Origin: Actinoplanes oryzae
GTDB lineage: Bacteria > Actinomycetota > Actinomycetes > Mycobacteriales > Micromonosporaceae
Reading direction: 5' to 3'
NCBI RefSeq assembly: GCF_030757795.1
Contig: NZ_JAUQWH010000084.1
Location: forward strand, 1-36,341
Length of the DNA stretch: 36,341 nucleotides
Shown: piece after piece, positions 23,477-31,192 of the stretch
Layout: each line of letters opens with the position of its first letter
Numbering within the stretch: position 1 is the stretch's first letter
Made by a program: the position numbers and the translations under genes
The notes under the pieces: generated by a model
Told to the model about the DNA's origin: nothing
Seen by the model: the letters and a program-made list of their open reading frames with translations, nothing else
Databases searched by the model: none

Positions 23477-24355
23477 TTACTCCGCGGCGGTCGCGACCGG
23501 CTCGGCGGCGGCGGGCACCTCGGGGGCGGCCGCAACGGCGGCGGGCTCGCCGTCGGCGGCCTTCTTCTCGGCGCCCTCGTAGAGGTCGCGCTCCCACTCG
23601 GGCAGCGGCTCGCCGGCGGCGACCGTCTGCTCGGGCTTGGCGTCCGCGTCGCCCCGGTTACGGCCGGAACGCGAGATCAGGCCCTCGGCGACGGCGGCGG
23701 CGACGACCTTGGTCAGCAGCTCGGCCGAGCGGATCGCGTCGTCGTTGCCCGGGATCGGGAAGTCGACCTCGTCGGGGTCGCAGTTGGTGTCGAGCACCGC
23801 GATGACGGGGATGCCCAGCTTGCGGGCCTCGTCGACGGCGATGTGCTCCTTCTTGGTGTCCACGACCCAGATCGCCGACGGCGTCTTGGTCATGTCACGC
23901 AGACCACCGAGGGTCTTGGTGAGCTTGATCTTCTCGCGCGAGAGCTGCAGGGTCTCCTTCTTGGTGTACCCGGTGGCGGTGCCACTCAGGTCACCCAGGG
24001 CCTCGAGCTCCTTCATGCGCTGCAGCCGCTTGTAGACCGTCTGGAAGTTGGTCAGCATGCCACCCAGCCAGCGGTGGTTCACGTACGGCTGGCCCACGCG
24101 GGTCGCCTGCTCGGCGATCGCCTCCTGCGCCTGCTTCTTGGTGCCGACGAAGAGGATCGAGCCGCCCTCGGCGACGGTGTCGCGGACGAAGCTGTACGCC
24201 TTCTCGATGTAGTCGAGGGTCTGGCGCAGGTCGATGATGTAGATACCGTTGCGCTCGGTGAAGATGAAGCGCTTCATCTTCGGGTTCCAGCGCCGGGTCT
24301 GGTGCCCGAAGTGGACACCGCTCTCCAGCAGCTGGCGCATGGTCACGACGGCCAT
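23477..24355 (-). CDS. rpsB: 30S ribosomal protein S2
   Basis: 292 residues from ATG 24355 (MAVVTMRQLLESGVHFGHQ), with AGGGAGC before it; an in-frame ATG 24394 upstream lacks a good site. S2 binds the small-subunit head-body junction. Conserved parts are HFGHQTRRWNPKMKRFIF, NGIYIIDLRQTL, ILFVGTKKQAQEAI, VNHRWLGGMLTNFQTV and PVIAVLDTNCDPDEVDFPIPGNDDA. The last about 60 residues are an acidic Ala/Glu/Pro-rich tail typical of actinobacterial S2. It heads the rpsB-tsf block. Confidence 0.98.
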   Translation of the reverse strand: MAVVTMRQLLESGVHFGHQTRRWNPKMKRFIFTERNGIYIIDLRQTLDYIEKAYSFVRDTVAEGGSILFVGTKKQAQEAIAEQATRVGQPYVNHRWLGGMLTNFQTVYKRLQRMKELEALGDLSGTATGYTKKETLQLSREKIKLTKTLGGLRDMTKTPSAIWVVDTKKEHIAVDEARKLGIPVIAVLDTNCDPDEVDFPIPGNDDAIRSAELLTKVVAAAVAEGLISRSGRNRGDADAKPEQTVAAGEPLPEWERDLYEGAEKKAADGEPAAVAAAPEVPAAAEPVATAAE

Positions 24356-24647
24356 GGTGAATTGCTCCCTGTCATCCCTGGTTGTCACGCTCACCGGCGG
24401 TGGGCGTCCTGGCGCCCGGTCGCCGGCCCAGGGTGGACCCGAGATGATCAGGACCAGGGAGGGCCGCCGCCGCAGGGCCCGATCGACGATCGGGGAACCG
24501 TGCAGAGGGCGCGCGAGGTCGACCGCGCTGGGCGGTCGCCGGGGACAAGCATACGCCGTCGGCCGGGTGGCTCGCTTCCGGGCGGGACGTGGGCCCGGTT
24601 ACGACCTTTTCCCGTACGGATATCCGCTCCGCGCCGCGTTCCCGCGC
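24356..24647 (-). promoter_or_regulatory. rpsB promoter and structured leader
   Basis: On the minus strand TATGCT (24548-24553) is the best -10, which would give a leader of about 185 nt. The leader contains CCCGATCG-A-CGATCGGG (24478-24494), a perfect palindrome, and a 7-bp stem CGACCGC/GCGGTCG near 24520-24540. Ribosomal protein leaders often bind their own product; this is an inference from structure only. No gene was seen in these 292 bp. Confidence 0.45.
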
Positions 24648-25544
24648 TCAGGCCACGCCCAGCCCGGCGGCCAGCAGCAGCATCAGGCCCACCGGCAGGT
24701 ACGCGACCGGGGGCCGCAGCCACGCGTCCCGCCCGCCGGCCTTTCCTCCGGCGGCGAGCGAGGCGAGGCCGGTGCCCGTGAGCGGCAGGCCGAGGACGAG
24801 CAGCACCGCCGGGACGACGCCCCGGGCGGTCGGATCGTCCACGAAAGTCGCTTGGACCAGAAGGAGGACAGCCGGGACAAGGAGGACGACGGTGGCGGCG
24901 GCGAACAAAACGGTGGAAAGCGGTCGGCGGGAGTTGTAGACGGCTTCGGGCGCACCGGTGGGGCGGTTGACTGCCAGCGGGACCATGCTCGTCGGGTCGT
25001 TGTATCCGGCCGCCGGCTCGACCGGCGCGGTGGTGGCCGCCGGGGCGGGCGCCGTCGTCGACGTGGCCGGGGATGTGTACGCCGGGGTGGCTCCGGACGG
25101 CGGCGTGTACGCCGTCGTGGTCGCGTAGGCGGACGGCGGGGTGTACGCCGGCGTGGTCGCGGGCGGCGGGGTGTAGGCCGCCGGGGCGGGTGGTGCGTTG
25201 TAGGCCGGCGGGGCGGGTGGTGCGTTGTAGGCCGGCGGGGCGGGCGTGCTGCCGGCCGGGCGCACCGCCGGATACTCGGGCCCGCGTACCGGGACGCGCA
25301 GGACGCCGGAGTCGGCCGGGGACGTCGCATGGCTTCCGGTCGATGTCACCGGATCGGGCGACGGGTACGCCGCCGGCCGCTGCTCCGGCAACCGGAAGGC
25401 GCCGCTGGGCCGCTCGTGCACGCCGGAGTCCCACGAGCTGCCGCCCGGCGCCGGAGCCGCGTGCGAGCCGGTCGTCTCGGGAGTGGTGCGCCCCGCATAC
25501 CAGCTCGGCTCCGGGTCCTCGGCATACCGGCGATGTCCGTCCAC
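24648..25544 (-). CDS. Proline-rich membrane protein of unknown function
   Basis: 298 residues from GTG 25544. Residues 1-205 are a disordered Pro/Ala/Thr/Tyr-rich cytoplasmic region with repeats of the kind PPAYNAPPAP (about 100-125) and YTPPSA or YTPPSG (about 128-165). The DNA encoding YNAPPAP shows a 27-bp in-frame repeat near 25176-25245. Residues 210-298 hold about three membrane helices (LFAAATVVLLVPAVLLLVQ, VVPAVLLVLGLPLTGTGLASL, VAYLPVGLMLLLAAGL). I do not recognise a family. It lies upstream of rpsB on the same strand and is divergent from yraN. Confidence 0.75.
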   Translation of the reverse strand: MDGHRRYAEDPEPSWYAGRTTPETTGSHAAPAPGGSSWDSGVHERPSGAFRLPEQRPAAYPSPDPVTSTGSHATSPADSGVLRVPVRGPEYPAVRPAGSTPAPPAYNAPPAPPAYNAPPAPAAYTPPPATTPAYTPPSAYATTTAYTPPSGATPAYTSPATSTTAPAPAATTAPVEPAAGYNDPTSMVPLAVNRPTGAPEAVYNSRRPLSTVLFAAATVVLLVPAVLLLVQATFVDDPTARGVVPAVLLVLGLPLTGTGLASLAAGGKAGGRDAWLRPPVAYLPVGLMLLLAAGLGVA

Positions 25545-25690
25545 GAATCAGCACCGTAGGTTACTTCCGCACGTCATGCCACCGCTCAAAGCTACTCGCC
25601 CCGCCCGGGCGACCCGGGCGTCATCCACAATCGGGCTCTGTCCACAGGGCGCCCGCCGTCCGGGGCGCCGATCGGCAATCGTCTGCGGCC
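25545..25690. promoter_or_regulatory. Divergent promoter region with DnaA-box-like sites
   Basis: Between the membrane-protein gene and yraN, TCATCCACA (25621-25629) and CTGTCCACA (25638-25646) each differ from a DnaA box at one position and lie 17 bp apart. No clear ribosome site precedes yraN. Confidence 0.4.
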
Positions 25691-26050
25691 ATGACGAACG
25701 AGAGACAGGCGGTCGGTGCGTACGGTGAGCGCCTCGCCGAGCGCCACCTGTGCGAGCAGGGGCTGGTCGTGCTCGACCGCAACTGGCGGTGCCCCGACGG
25801 CGAGATCGACCTGATCCTGCGCGACGGCGACGACCTGGTGTTCTGCGAGGTCAAGACCCGGCGCGGCGACACCTTCGGCAGCCCCGCGGAGGCGATCGTC
25901 CCCGCCAAGGTGGGCCGCCTGCGCCGGCTGGCCGCCCGCTGGCTCACCGAGCACCCGGTGCGCCCGGGCGGCGTGCGGTTCGACGTCGTGGCGGTGCTCC
26001 CCCAACGCCGCGGAGCCGCCCGGATCGAGCACGTGCGATCGGCCTTCTGA
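25691..26050 (+). CDS. yraN: YraN family (UPF0102) nuclease-fold protein
   Basis: 119 residues. The family has a PD-(D/E)XK nuclease-like core: GAYGERLAERHLCEQG helix, then RNWRCPDGEIDLI with E38 and D40, then LVFCEVKTRRG with E53 and K55, the usual catalytic-type residues. Biological activity is poorly defined; the gene is typically coupled to yifB/comM and dprA, suggesting a DNA processing role. It is separated from yifB by a single base, so they are co-translated. Confidence 0.92.
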   Translation: MTNERQAVGAYGERLAERHLCEQGLVVLDRNWRCPDGEIDLILRDGDDLVFCEVKTRRGDTFGSPAEAIVPAKVGRLRRLAARWLTEHPVRPGGVRFDVVAVLPQRRGAARIEHVRSAF

Positions 26051-26051
26051 G

Positions 26052-27590
26052 ATGAGCTACGCCCGGGTCCTGTGCGTCGGCCTCGTCGGGGTGACCGGTC
26101 ACCTGGTCGAGGTCGAGGCAGACCTGTCCCAGGGTCTGCCCGCCGTCGTCCTGACCGGGCTGCCCGACACCGCCCTGCACGAGGCCCGCGACCGGGTCCG
26201 CGCGGCGATTCTCAACTCGGGCGAGGCGTGGCCCAACCGGCGCATCACCGTCAACCTGCTCCCGGCGATGCTGCCCAAGCACGGCAGCGCGTTCGACCTC
26301 AGCATCGCCGTGGCGATGCTGGCCGGTGCGGGTGAGCTGCCGCTGAAGCAGCTCGAGGATGTCGTCTTCCTCGGCGAGCTGGGCCTCGACGGGGCGGTCC
26401 GGTCCGTGCGCGGCGTCCTGCCCATGGTCGCGGCCGCCGCCGATGCCGGGATCCGCCGCTTCGTGGTGCCCCGGGAAAATGCCCGCGAGGCAGCCGTCGT
26501 TCCCGGCGTCTCGGTCGGCGCCGTGGACACGCTGCGCCGCCTCATCGGCTTCCTCCGCGGCCAGGACACCCTGCTCGTGCCGCCACCCGAGCGGACCCCG
26601 GCCCCGCCCCAGGGCCCCGACCTCGCCGACGTCGCCGGTCAGGAGCTCGGCCGGCGCGCCCTGGAGGTCGCGGCGGCCGGCGGCCATCACCTTGCCCTCA
26701 TCGGCCCGCCCGGCGCCGGCAAGACCATGCTCGCGGAGCGGCTCCCCTCGCTCCTGCCCGAGCTGGACGACGCCGCCGCCCTGGAGGTCACTGCTCTGCA
26801 GTCCATTGCCGGCGTGCTGCCGCCGGAGGGCTTCCTCGTCCGGCGGCCGCCCTTCGAGGCGCCGCACCACAGCGCGAGCCTCTCCGCCCTCGTCGGCGGC
26901 GGCCCCGGCCTCGCCCGGCCGGGCGCGCTGTCCCTCGCCCATCGGGGCGTTCTCTTCCTCGACGAGGCGCCCGAGTTCTCGCCGCGCACGCTGCAGGCCC
27001 TGCGCCAGCCGCTGGAGAGCGGCCGGGTGATCCTGGCCCGCTCCCGCGGCAGCACCGAATACCCCGCCCGGGTGCAGCTCGTGCTCGCCGCCAATCCGTG
27101 CCCGTGCGCGAGCCCGGCCGGCGATCAGTACTGCCAGTGCTCGCCCGTCGCCCGCCGCCGCTACCTGGGCAAGCTCAGCGGTCCCCTGCTGGACCGCATC
27201 GACATCCACATCAAGCTCGCCTCCCTCGGCGCCGCCCAGCTGCTGACCGCGACCGCCCCGGCCGAGTCGTCCGCGGCCGTGGCCGACCGGGTGGCCAAGG
27301 CCCGGGCGGCCGCCGCCGCGCGTTGGTCAGCCGAGGGCTGGCAGGTCAATGCCGATGTCCCCGGCCCCCGGCTGCGGCGCCCGCCGTGGCGGCTCAGCTC
27401 CGCGACCACCGCGGGTCTCCAGCGCGGCCTGGAGAGCGGCGCGCTGTCGGCGCGCGGCTTCGACCGCGTGCTGCGCCTGGCGTGGACGATCGCGGACCTC
27501 GACGGACGAGACACCCCCACCAGCCTCGACGTGGCCGAGGCCGCCCAACTCCGAATGGGAGACGCCCATGACCGGCAGATCCGCCCCTGA
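26052..27590 (+). CDS. comM: YifB/ComM family AAA+ Mg-chelatase-like ATPase
   Basis: 512 residues. ComM is a hexameric helicase that promotes branch migration during integration of incoming DNA. The N-terminal Lon-substrate-like domain (to about 170; VVLTGLPDTALHEARDRVRAAI and NRRITVNLLPAMLPK) is followed by the AAA+ domain with Walker A GPPGAGKT (218-225) and Walker B LFLDEA (301-306). The cysteine pairs in NPCPC and YCQC (350-363), characteristic of YifB, are present. The C-terminal helix-rich Mg-chelatase part ends at 512. It starts one base after yraN and overlaps the next small gene by 23 bases. Confidence 0.95.
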   Translation: MSYARVLCVGLVGVTGHLVEVEADLSQGLPAVVLTGLPDTALHEARDRVRAAILNSGEAWPNRRITVNLLPAMLPKHGSAFDLSIAVAMLAGAGELPLKQLEDVVFLGELGLDGAVRSVRGVLPMVAAAADAGIRRFVVPRENAREAAVVPGVSVGAVDTLRRLIGFLRGQDTLLVPPPERTPAPPQGPDLADVAGQELGRRALEVAAAGGHHLALIGPPGAGKTMLAERLPSLLPELDDAAALEVTALQSIAGVLPPEGFLVRRPPFEAPHHSASLSALVGGGPGLARPGALSLAHRGVLFLDEAPEFSPRTLQALRQPLESGRVILARSRGSTEYPARVQLVLAANPCPCASPAGDQYCQCSPVARRRYLGKLSGPLLDRIDIHIKLASLGAAQLLTATAPAESSAAVADRVAKARAAAAARWSAEGWQVNADVPGPRLRRPPWRLSSATTAGLQRGLESGALSARGFDRVLRLAWTIADLDGRDTPTSLDVAEAAQLRMGDAHDRQIRP

Positions 27591-27735
27591 CCGCCTTCGC
27601 TCGGCCGTCGAGCAATTGCTCACCGACCTCGCGGACCACGACGTCGGCATCCGCCTCGAGGACGGCCATGGCTCCAGCATTCGCAGGCCGGGGCCGCCGC
27701 CGGAGCCCAAGAAGCCGTCGGGTCGTGCGGCATGA
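27568..27735 (+). CDS. Small conserved-position protein between yifB and dprA
   Basis: 55 residues (starts MTGRSAPDRLRSAVEQLLTD). GGGAGA lies eight bases before ATG 27568. It overlaps the yifB end by 23 bases and overlaps dprA through ATGA, so it is embedded in the operon with translational coupling at both ends. Residues 8-25 look helical; the C-terminus is Pro/Lys-rich. I recognise no family. The tight overlaps support it as real. Confidence 0.6.
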   Translation: MTGRSAPDRLRSAVEQLLTDLADHDVGIRLEDGHGSSIRRPGPPPEPKKPSGRAA

Positions 27736-29063
27736 GCGCGGAGGACGACGACCGGCTGGCCCGGGTCGCGCTGACGTGGCTCGTGGAGCCGGGGCACCGG
27801 ACGGTCTGGGAGCTGGTCCAGCAGCAGGGTGCGGCGGCGACGCTCGCCGAGATCCTGGCCGGGCGGTTCGCGACCCCGTCGCTGGGCAATCTCGTGGCGG
27901 CCCGGGCCGGGAAGGGCGATCCGGTCCGGATGGCGGAGCTGGCGCTCAGGCACACCCGCCGGCTGGGGGCTCGGGTGGTGGTGCCCGGCGACCAAGAATG
28001 GCCCGGCAGGGTCGAGTCCTTGGCCACGCTGGAGTTCGGGCGGCGGGACAGGGTCCACCGCGACGTACGCCCGCCGCTCTGCATCTGGGTCCGCGGCGAG
28101 CACCCGCTCGGGGCGGCGCTGGAGCGGTCGGTGTCCGTGGTCGGCGCGCGGGCGGCTACTTCGTACGGGCTGCACGTGACGATGGACATCGCCTTCGGCC
28201 TCGCCGAACAGGGCTGGACAGTGGTCTCGGGCGGCGCCATGGGCATCGACGCGACGGCGCACCGGGCGGCGCTGGGCGCGGGCGGGCTCACGATCGCTGT
28301 GCTCGCTTGTGGAGTCGACCGGCCGTACCCGGTGAGCAACACGGCCCTGTTCGAGCAGATCGCCGAGACGGGCCTGCTGATGAGCGAGTGGCCGCCGGGC
28401 TCGGACCCGTTGCGCCACCGCTTCCTGATCCGCAACCGCGTCATCGCCGCCGCCACGGCAGGCACGGTCCTCGTCGAGGCGGCCGCCCGCAGCGGCGCGG
28501 TCCAGACGATGGGCCGCGTCCTGGCCCTCAACCGCCCGGCGCTGGTCGTCCCCGGCCCGGTCACGTCGGCGATGTCCGTGGGCTGCCACGAGCTCCTCCG
28601 CACCTGCCCGGGCACGCGCGTCGTCACCAACGCCGCCCAGGTGCTGGACGAGGTGGGCCGCATCGGCGAGTACTACGCCGAGCCGGCCCGGGCCCTCAGC
28701 CACGCCCGGGACGAGCTCGACGAGGAGAGCGCGCTCGTGCTGGAGGCCGTGCCGGACCACGGCACGGCGGGACCGGAGGAGCTAGCCGCGCGAGCCGGGG
28801 TTCGGCTGCGCACGGTCCTGCAGCGACTGACCCTGCTGGAGATCAAGGGCTTGGTCGTACGCCGCGACAACGGCTTCGCCCTCACGAGAGCCGCGCGGGC
28901 TTCCGTCTCCCGCACGGCTCCTCTTCCGTCGAACGCGCCATCTCCACCGGCCGCGATTCCCTCACCGGCGGCGCTTTTCTCCGTGCCCGAACTTTCGGTG
29001 GGCACGCAGAAATCGCCGCCGGACCGGAAGGAACTGCCCGCGGCGCCGGAGGAGCAGGGGTGA
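27732..29063 (+). CDS. dprA: DNA-processing protein DprA
   Basis: 443 residues. DprA loads RecA on incoming single-stranded DNA in natural transformation; in non-competent actinobacteria its role is unclear. The Rossmann-like core includes SVSVVGARAATSYGLHV (133-149), VVSGGAMGIDATAHRAAL (164-181), VLACGVDRPYPVSNTALF and RHRFLIRNRVIAAATAGTVLVEA. The winged-helix (DML1-like) domain is about 335-390. A Ser/Pro-rich tail of about 55 residues (about 390-443) is longer than usual. Its stop abuts the stop of the convergent HTH gene: the junction is TGATCA. Confidence 0.95.
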   Translation: MSAEDDDRLARVALTWLVEPGHRTVWELVQQQGAAATLAEILAGRFATPSLGNLVAARAGKGDPVRMAELALRHTRRLGARVVVPGDQEWPGRVESLATLEFGRRDRVHRDVRPPLCIWVRGEHPLGAALERSVSVVGARAATSYGLHVTMDIAFGLAEQGWTVVSGGAMGIDATAHRAALGAGGLTIAVLACGVDRPYPVSNTALFEQIAETGLLMSEWPPGSDPLRHRFLIRNRVIAAATAGTVLVEAAARSGAVQTMGRVLALNRPALVVPGPVTSAMSVGCHELLRTCPGTRVVTNAAQVLDEVGRIGEYYAEPARALSHARDELDEESALVLEAVPDHGTAGPEELAARAGVRLRTVLQRLTLLEIKGLVVRRDNGFALTRAARASVSRTAPLPSNAPSPPAAIPSPAALFSVPELSVGTQKSPPDRKELPAAPEEQG

Positions 29064-29303
29064 TCAGTCGTCGGATTCGTCGACGTCCCGGCGATGGACC
29101 TTCATCCACGCCTCGACGTCCTCGGTCAGCCAGACCTTGCCCTGCGCGAGGTCCGCCACCGGTTCGGGGAAGTCGGCCCGGCTGGTGATCTGGTAAGCCC
29201 GCTGTCGGCTCACCCCGCCGAGCCGGACCCGGATCTCGTGTGCGCCCATGAGTCGGATTGCTTTAGCCACATGATCGACCGTAGGCGTATGACTATTGGT
29301 CAT
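29064..29303 (-). CDS. Small helix-turn-helix DNA-binding protein (AlpA/excisionase-like)
   Basis: 79 residues from ATG 29303, or 61 from ATG 29249, which begins the conserved part MGAHEIRVRLGGVSRQRAY. The pattern (I-R-RLGGVSRQRAYQ, then DFPEPVADLAQGKVWLTEDVEAWM) is a small MerR/AlpA-like HTH with the F-P-P and G-WL-EDVE-W signature. Such proteins act as small transcription factors or excisionases. A palindrome overlaps the first start codon. The neighbouring divergent genes at 29354 and 30365 are likely partners. It is transcribed against dprA, with abutting stops. Confidence 0.75.
   Translation of the reverse strand: MTNSHTPTVDHVAKAIRLMGAHEIRVRLGGVSRQRAYQITSRADFPEPVADLAQGKVWLTEDVEAWMKVHRRDVDESDD
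29289..29303. promoter_or_regulatory. Candidate operator between divergent genes
   Basis: ATGAC-TATTG-GTCAT is a perfect 5-bp inverted repeat, 51 bp upstream of the plus-strand start at 29354 and covering the minus-strand start 29303. The surrounding 90 bp is clearly AT-richer than neighbouring DNA. It is a natural binding site candidate for the HTH protein (inference). Confidence 0.45.
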
Positions 29304-29318
29304 GGGTCAACTCGGTGA

Positions 29319-29347
29319 AAGACAGCTAGCTTTACGTCAACTAATGT
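29319..29347 (+). promoter_or_regulatory. Candidate leaderless promoter
   Basis: AAGACA (29319-29324), 17-bp spacer, TAATGT (29342-29347), then six bases to ATG 29354. This spacing places transcription start at the initiation codon. Confidence 0.45.
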
Positions 29348-29353
29348 CGTCGC

Positions 29354-30268
29354 ATGACTACCCCGTACGACCAGGGAGCCGATCCCCCCATGCACCGCAA
29401 TCACCCCACCCATAAACGAGACTGGCGCGCCCTTTGGCTGCTCTGCGTCTGCGGCCTTCCGGCCCCGTGTCCCCATTCCACCAAAGGCACCCGCCACCCC
29501 GGCAATCCCTCCTCTCGACGACCCGCTCCCGACACTTCCCCGAAGCCGGTCGACGGCTTCCCTCCGGCTCCGGCTTCCGGCGCCGAGCCACCCGCGTCCG
29601 GGCAGATGCAAAGCTCCACGCCGTCCATTCCACCAGCGTCAAACCAGGCACGTTCCCACTCCCCCCGCGACGAGCGCCCTGAAGCCTCCCCGCCCAGCCC
29701 AGAGGGGGTGCCACCGGCCACACCGACGATCTCCGGCCACCCTCTCCCGACCCGGCCGCCCGAGCCCCCGGCCGGGAAGCGGCCGCGCCCGGGGACCTTC
29801 CCGCACGGCACGATGCCGACCTTCTCGCCGGGCACCGACGAGCCTTACGCGCTGCCACCCGCCCCCGACCCGCCCACGGCCCTGCGGCCCCCTTCGCCGC
29901 CGTCCGGCTCCGGCCCCTCGACGATGACCACCTTGACGTTCGCCCCGGAGCCCCCGCCGCAGTCCACCGTCTACAGCCCCACCGCGGTCCTGACCCGCCC
30001 GCCCCGCGGCAAGCCCCACCCCCGCACCACCAAGCCCGCCAGCCCGCCCCGGCCGCACCGCCCCACGGAGTTCCTCGCCGCCGTCCAGGCTCTGCACACC
30101 TTCCCCGCCTCCATCGCCGACGCCCTCCGCGCCGACCAACCCCCGCACCCGGCACCCAGACCGAAGTGCCACTCCCGCCCGCAGTCCCCGACCTCGGACC
30201 CGCCCGGCGTAAGCCTGCCGCCACCTCCCGACATCGAGCCCCAGCCGTCCTCACCCGACGAGGCCTGA
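29354..30268 (+). CDS. Proline-rich protein with N-terminal cysteine motif
   Basis: 304 residues. Near the N-terminus, DWRALWLLCVCGLPAPC (23-39; C31, C33, C39) resembles the LW-C-C-LP-PC motif of the next gene and may bind zinc (inferred). The rest (40-304) is mostly disordered and very rich in proline, serine and arginine, with a short helical segment (about 245-270; PTEFLAAVQALHTFPASIADAL) near the end. No catalytic motif or membrane helix is seen. I recognise no characterised family. The start follows a leaderless-type promoter. Codon composition stays strongly GC3-rich across the length, which supports a coding frame. Confidence 0.65.
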   Translation: MTTPYDQGADPPMHRNHPTHKRDWRALWLLCVCGLPAPCPHSTKGTRHPGNPSSRRPAPDTSPKPVDGFPPAPASGAEPPASGQMQSSTPSIPPASNQARSHSPRDERPEASPPSPEGVPPATPTISGHPLPTRPPEPPAGKRPRPGTFPHGTMPTFSPGTDEPYALPPAPDPPTALRPPSPPSGSGPSTMTTLTFAPEPPPQSTVYSPTAVLTRPPRGKPHPRTTKPASPPRPHRPTEFLAAVQALHTFPASIADALRADQPPHPAPRPKCHSRPQSPTSDPPGVSLPPPPDIEPQPSSPDEA

Positions 30269-30364
30269 GTGGGCCCCCTGCCAGGCCAATACCGATAGCA
30301 ACTGAAGACCACGCACAGCGCCCGCCGTCCCAGCGGCAAAGACACTCAGAATCGGGAGGCCGCC

Positions 30365-30853
30365 ATGGCCAGACACACGAACGACCGGCGATCACCGCCC
30401 GCCCACCTCGGCGTCCCACCGCTGTGGAAGTGCTCGGCCTGCCACCTGCCCTGGCCCTGCGACCAGGCGAAAGCCCAACTGCTGGCCGAGTACCAGCGAG
30501 CCCCGTCGAGCCTGACGGTCTACATGCACGGCCGGCTCACCGAGGCATGGGACGACCTCGCCACAGCAGACGGATCGGCGCCCGCAGACCTGTGGTCCCG
30601 CTTCGTCTCCTGGACCCGACCCCCACCGGCCGACTCAGACGCCCTCCCACCGGCCGACTTCGGAACGCCGCCCCCGCCCGGATCCGCCCCCTCGCCCACT
30701 TCCGGCCGCCCTCGGCCCCGGCAGCCCGCCCCGTCATGGCCGGACTCGCCCTGCTCCCAGCAGCCGCCCTCCCACCGAACCGCATGGCCGAGGCCTCCCG
30801 GATTCACCCGAACGGTCCGGGAGCTGACGATGTGCACAGGCAGCCGGGGATAG
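30365..30853 (+). CDS. Cysteine-motif protein, LWKC-AC-LPWPC type
   Basis: 162 residues from ATG 30365, with GGGAGG before it. The N-terminal block PPLWKCSACHLPWPC (18-32; C23, C26, C32) followed by DQAKAQLLAEYQRAPSSLTV and the ADLWSRFVSWTRPP segment (residues 75-88) matches a small family I recall from Micromonosporaceae. Such proteins are sometimes labelled flavin reductase without a visible flavin site. The C-terminal 75 residues are Pro-rich and disordered. It follows the proline-rich gene by 96 bp and probably belongs with it. Confidence 0.7.
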   Translation: MARHTNDRRSPPAHLGVPPLWKCSACHLPWPCDQAKAQLLAEYQRAPSSLTVYMHGRLTEAWDDLATADGSAPADLWSRFVSWTRPPPADSDALPPADFGTPPPPGSAPSPTSGRPRPRQPAPSWPDSPCSQQPPSHRTAWPRPPGFTRTVRELTMCTGSRG

Positions 30854-31192
30854 ACGCCAAGGAGCAAGGACGGCGCCGCTAGTCCTCCGGGCACCAGCCG
30901 GCCTCCCGTCCAGACGCTGACCAGCGCCGGCACGGGTGACCAGTGCGGATGACTCACGGAACTGCGCAGGTGGTCAGCGCCAAGCGCGGTGCGGATGGAC
31001 GCGGACGCGGACGCGGGCGCGGAGTCGGCGGCAAGTACGGGCGCGGATGGCGAGCCCGGGCGCGGAGGCGGGGGCGAGCGCGGGCGGCCGGTGTCGGAGC
31101 CGGGCTGCCAATGGCCGGTGGCCGGTGGTGGGCAGCGATGGCGGGTGGCCGGCGGTGGGCAGCGATGGCGGGTGGCGGGTGATGATGGGGGT
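30854..31192. other. Gene-free gap with short repeats upstream of xerC
   Basis: 339 bp. It carries a hexamer run of GGACGC/GGGCGC type (30996-31020) and two 27-bp units at 31121 and 31148. No further gene was seen. An in-frame extension of xerC back to 30989 encodes only repeat-derived Ala/Asp/Gly sequence. Confidence 0.65.
31121..31174. repeat. 27-bp tandem duplication
   Basis: GCCGGTGGTGGGCAGCG-ATGGCGGGTG at 31121 recurs at 31148 with one T-to-C change, ending 18 bases before the xerC start. Confidence 0.85.

Noticed and set aside
30989..31192. XerC extension upstream of 31193
   Set aside because: The extra residues derive from short repeats, and XerC has a normal length from 31193.
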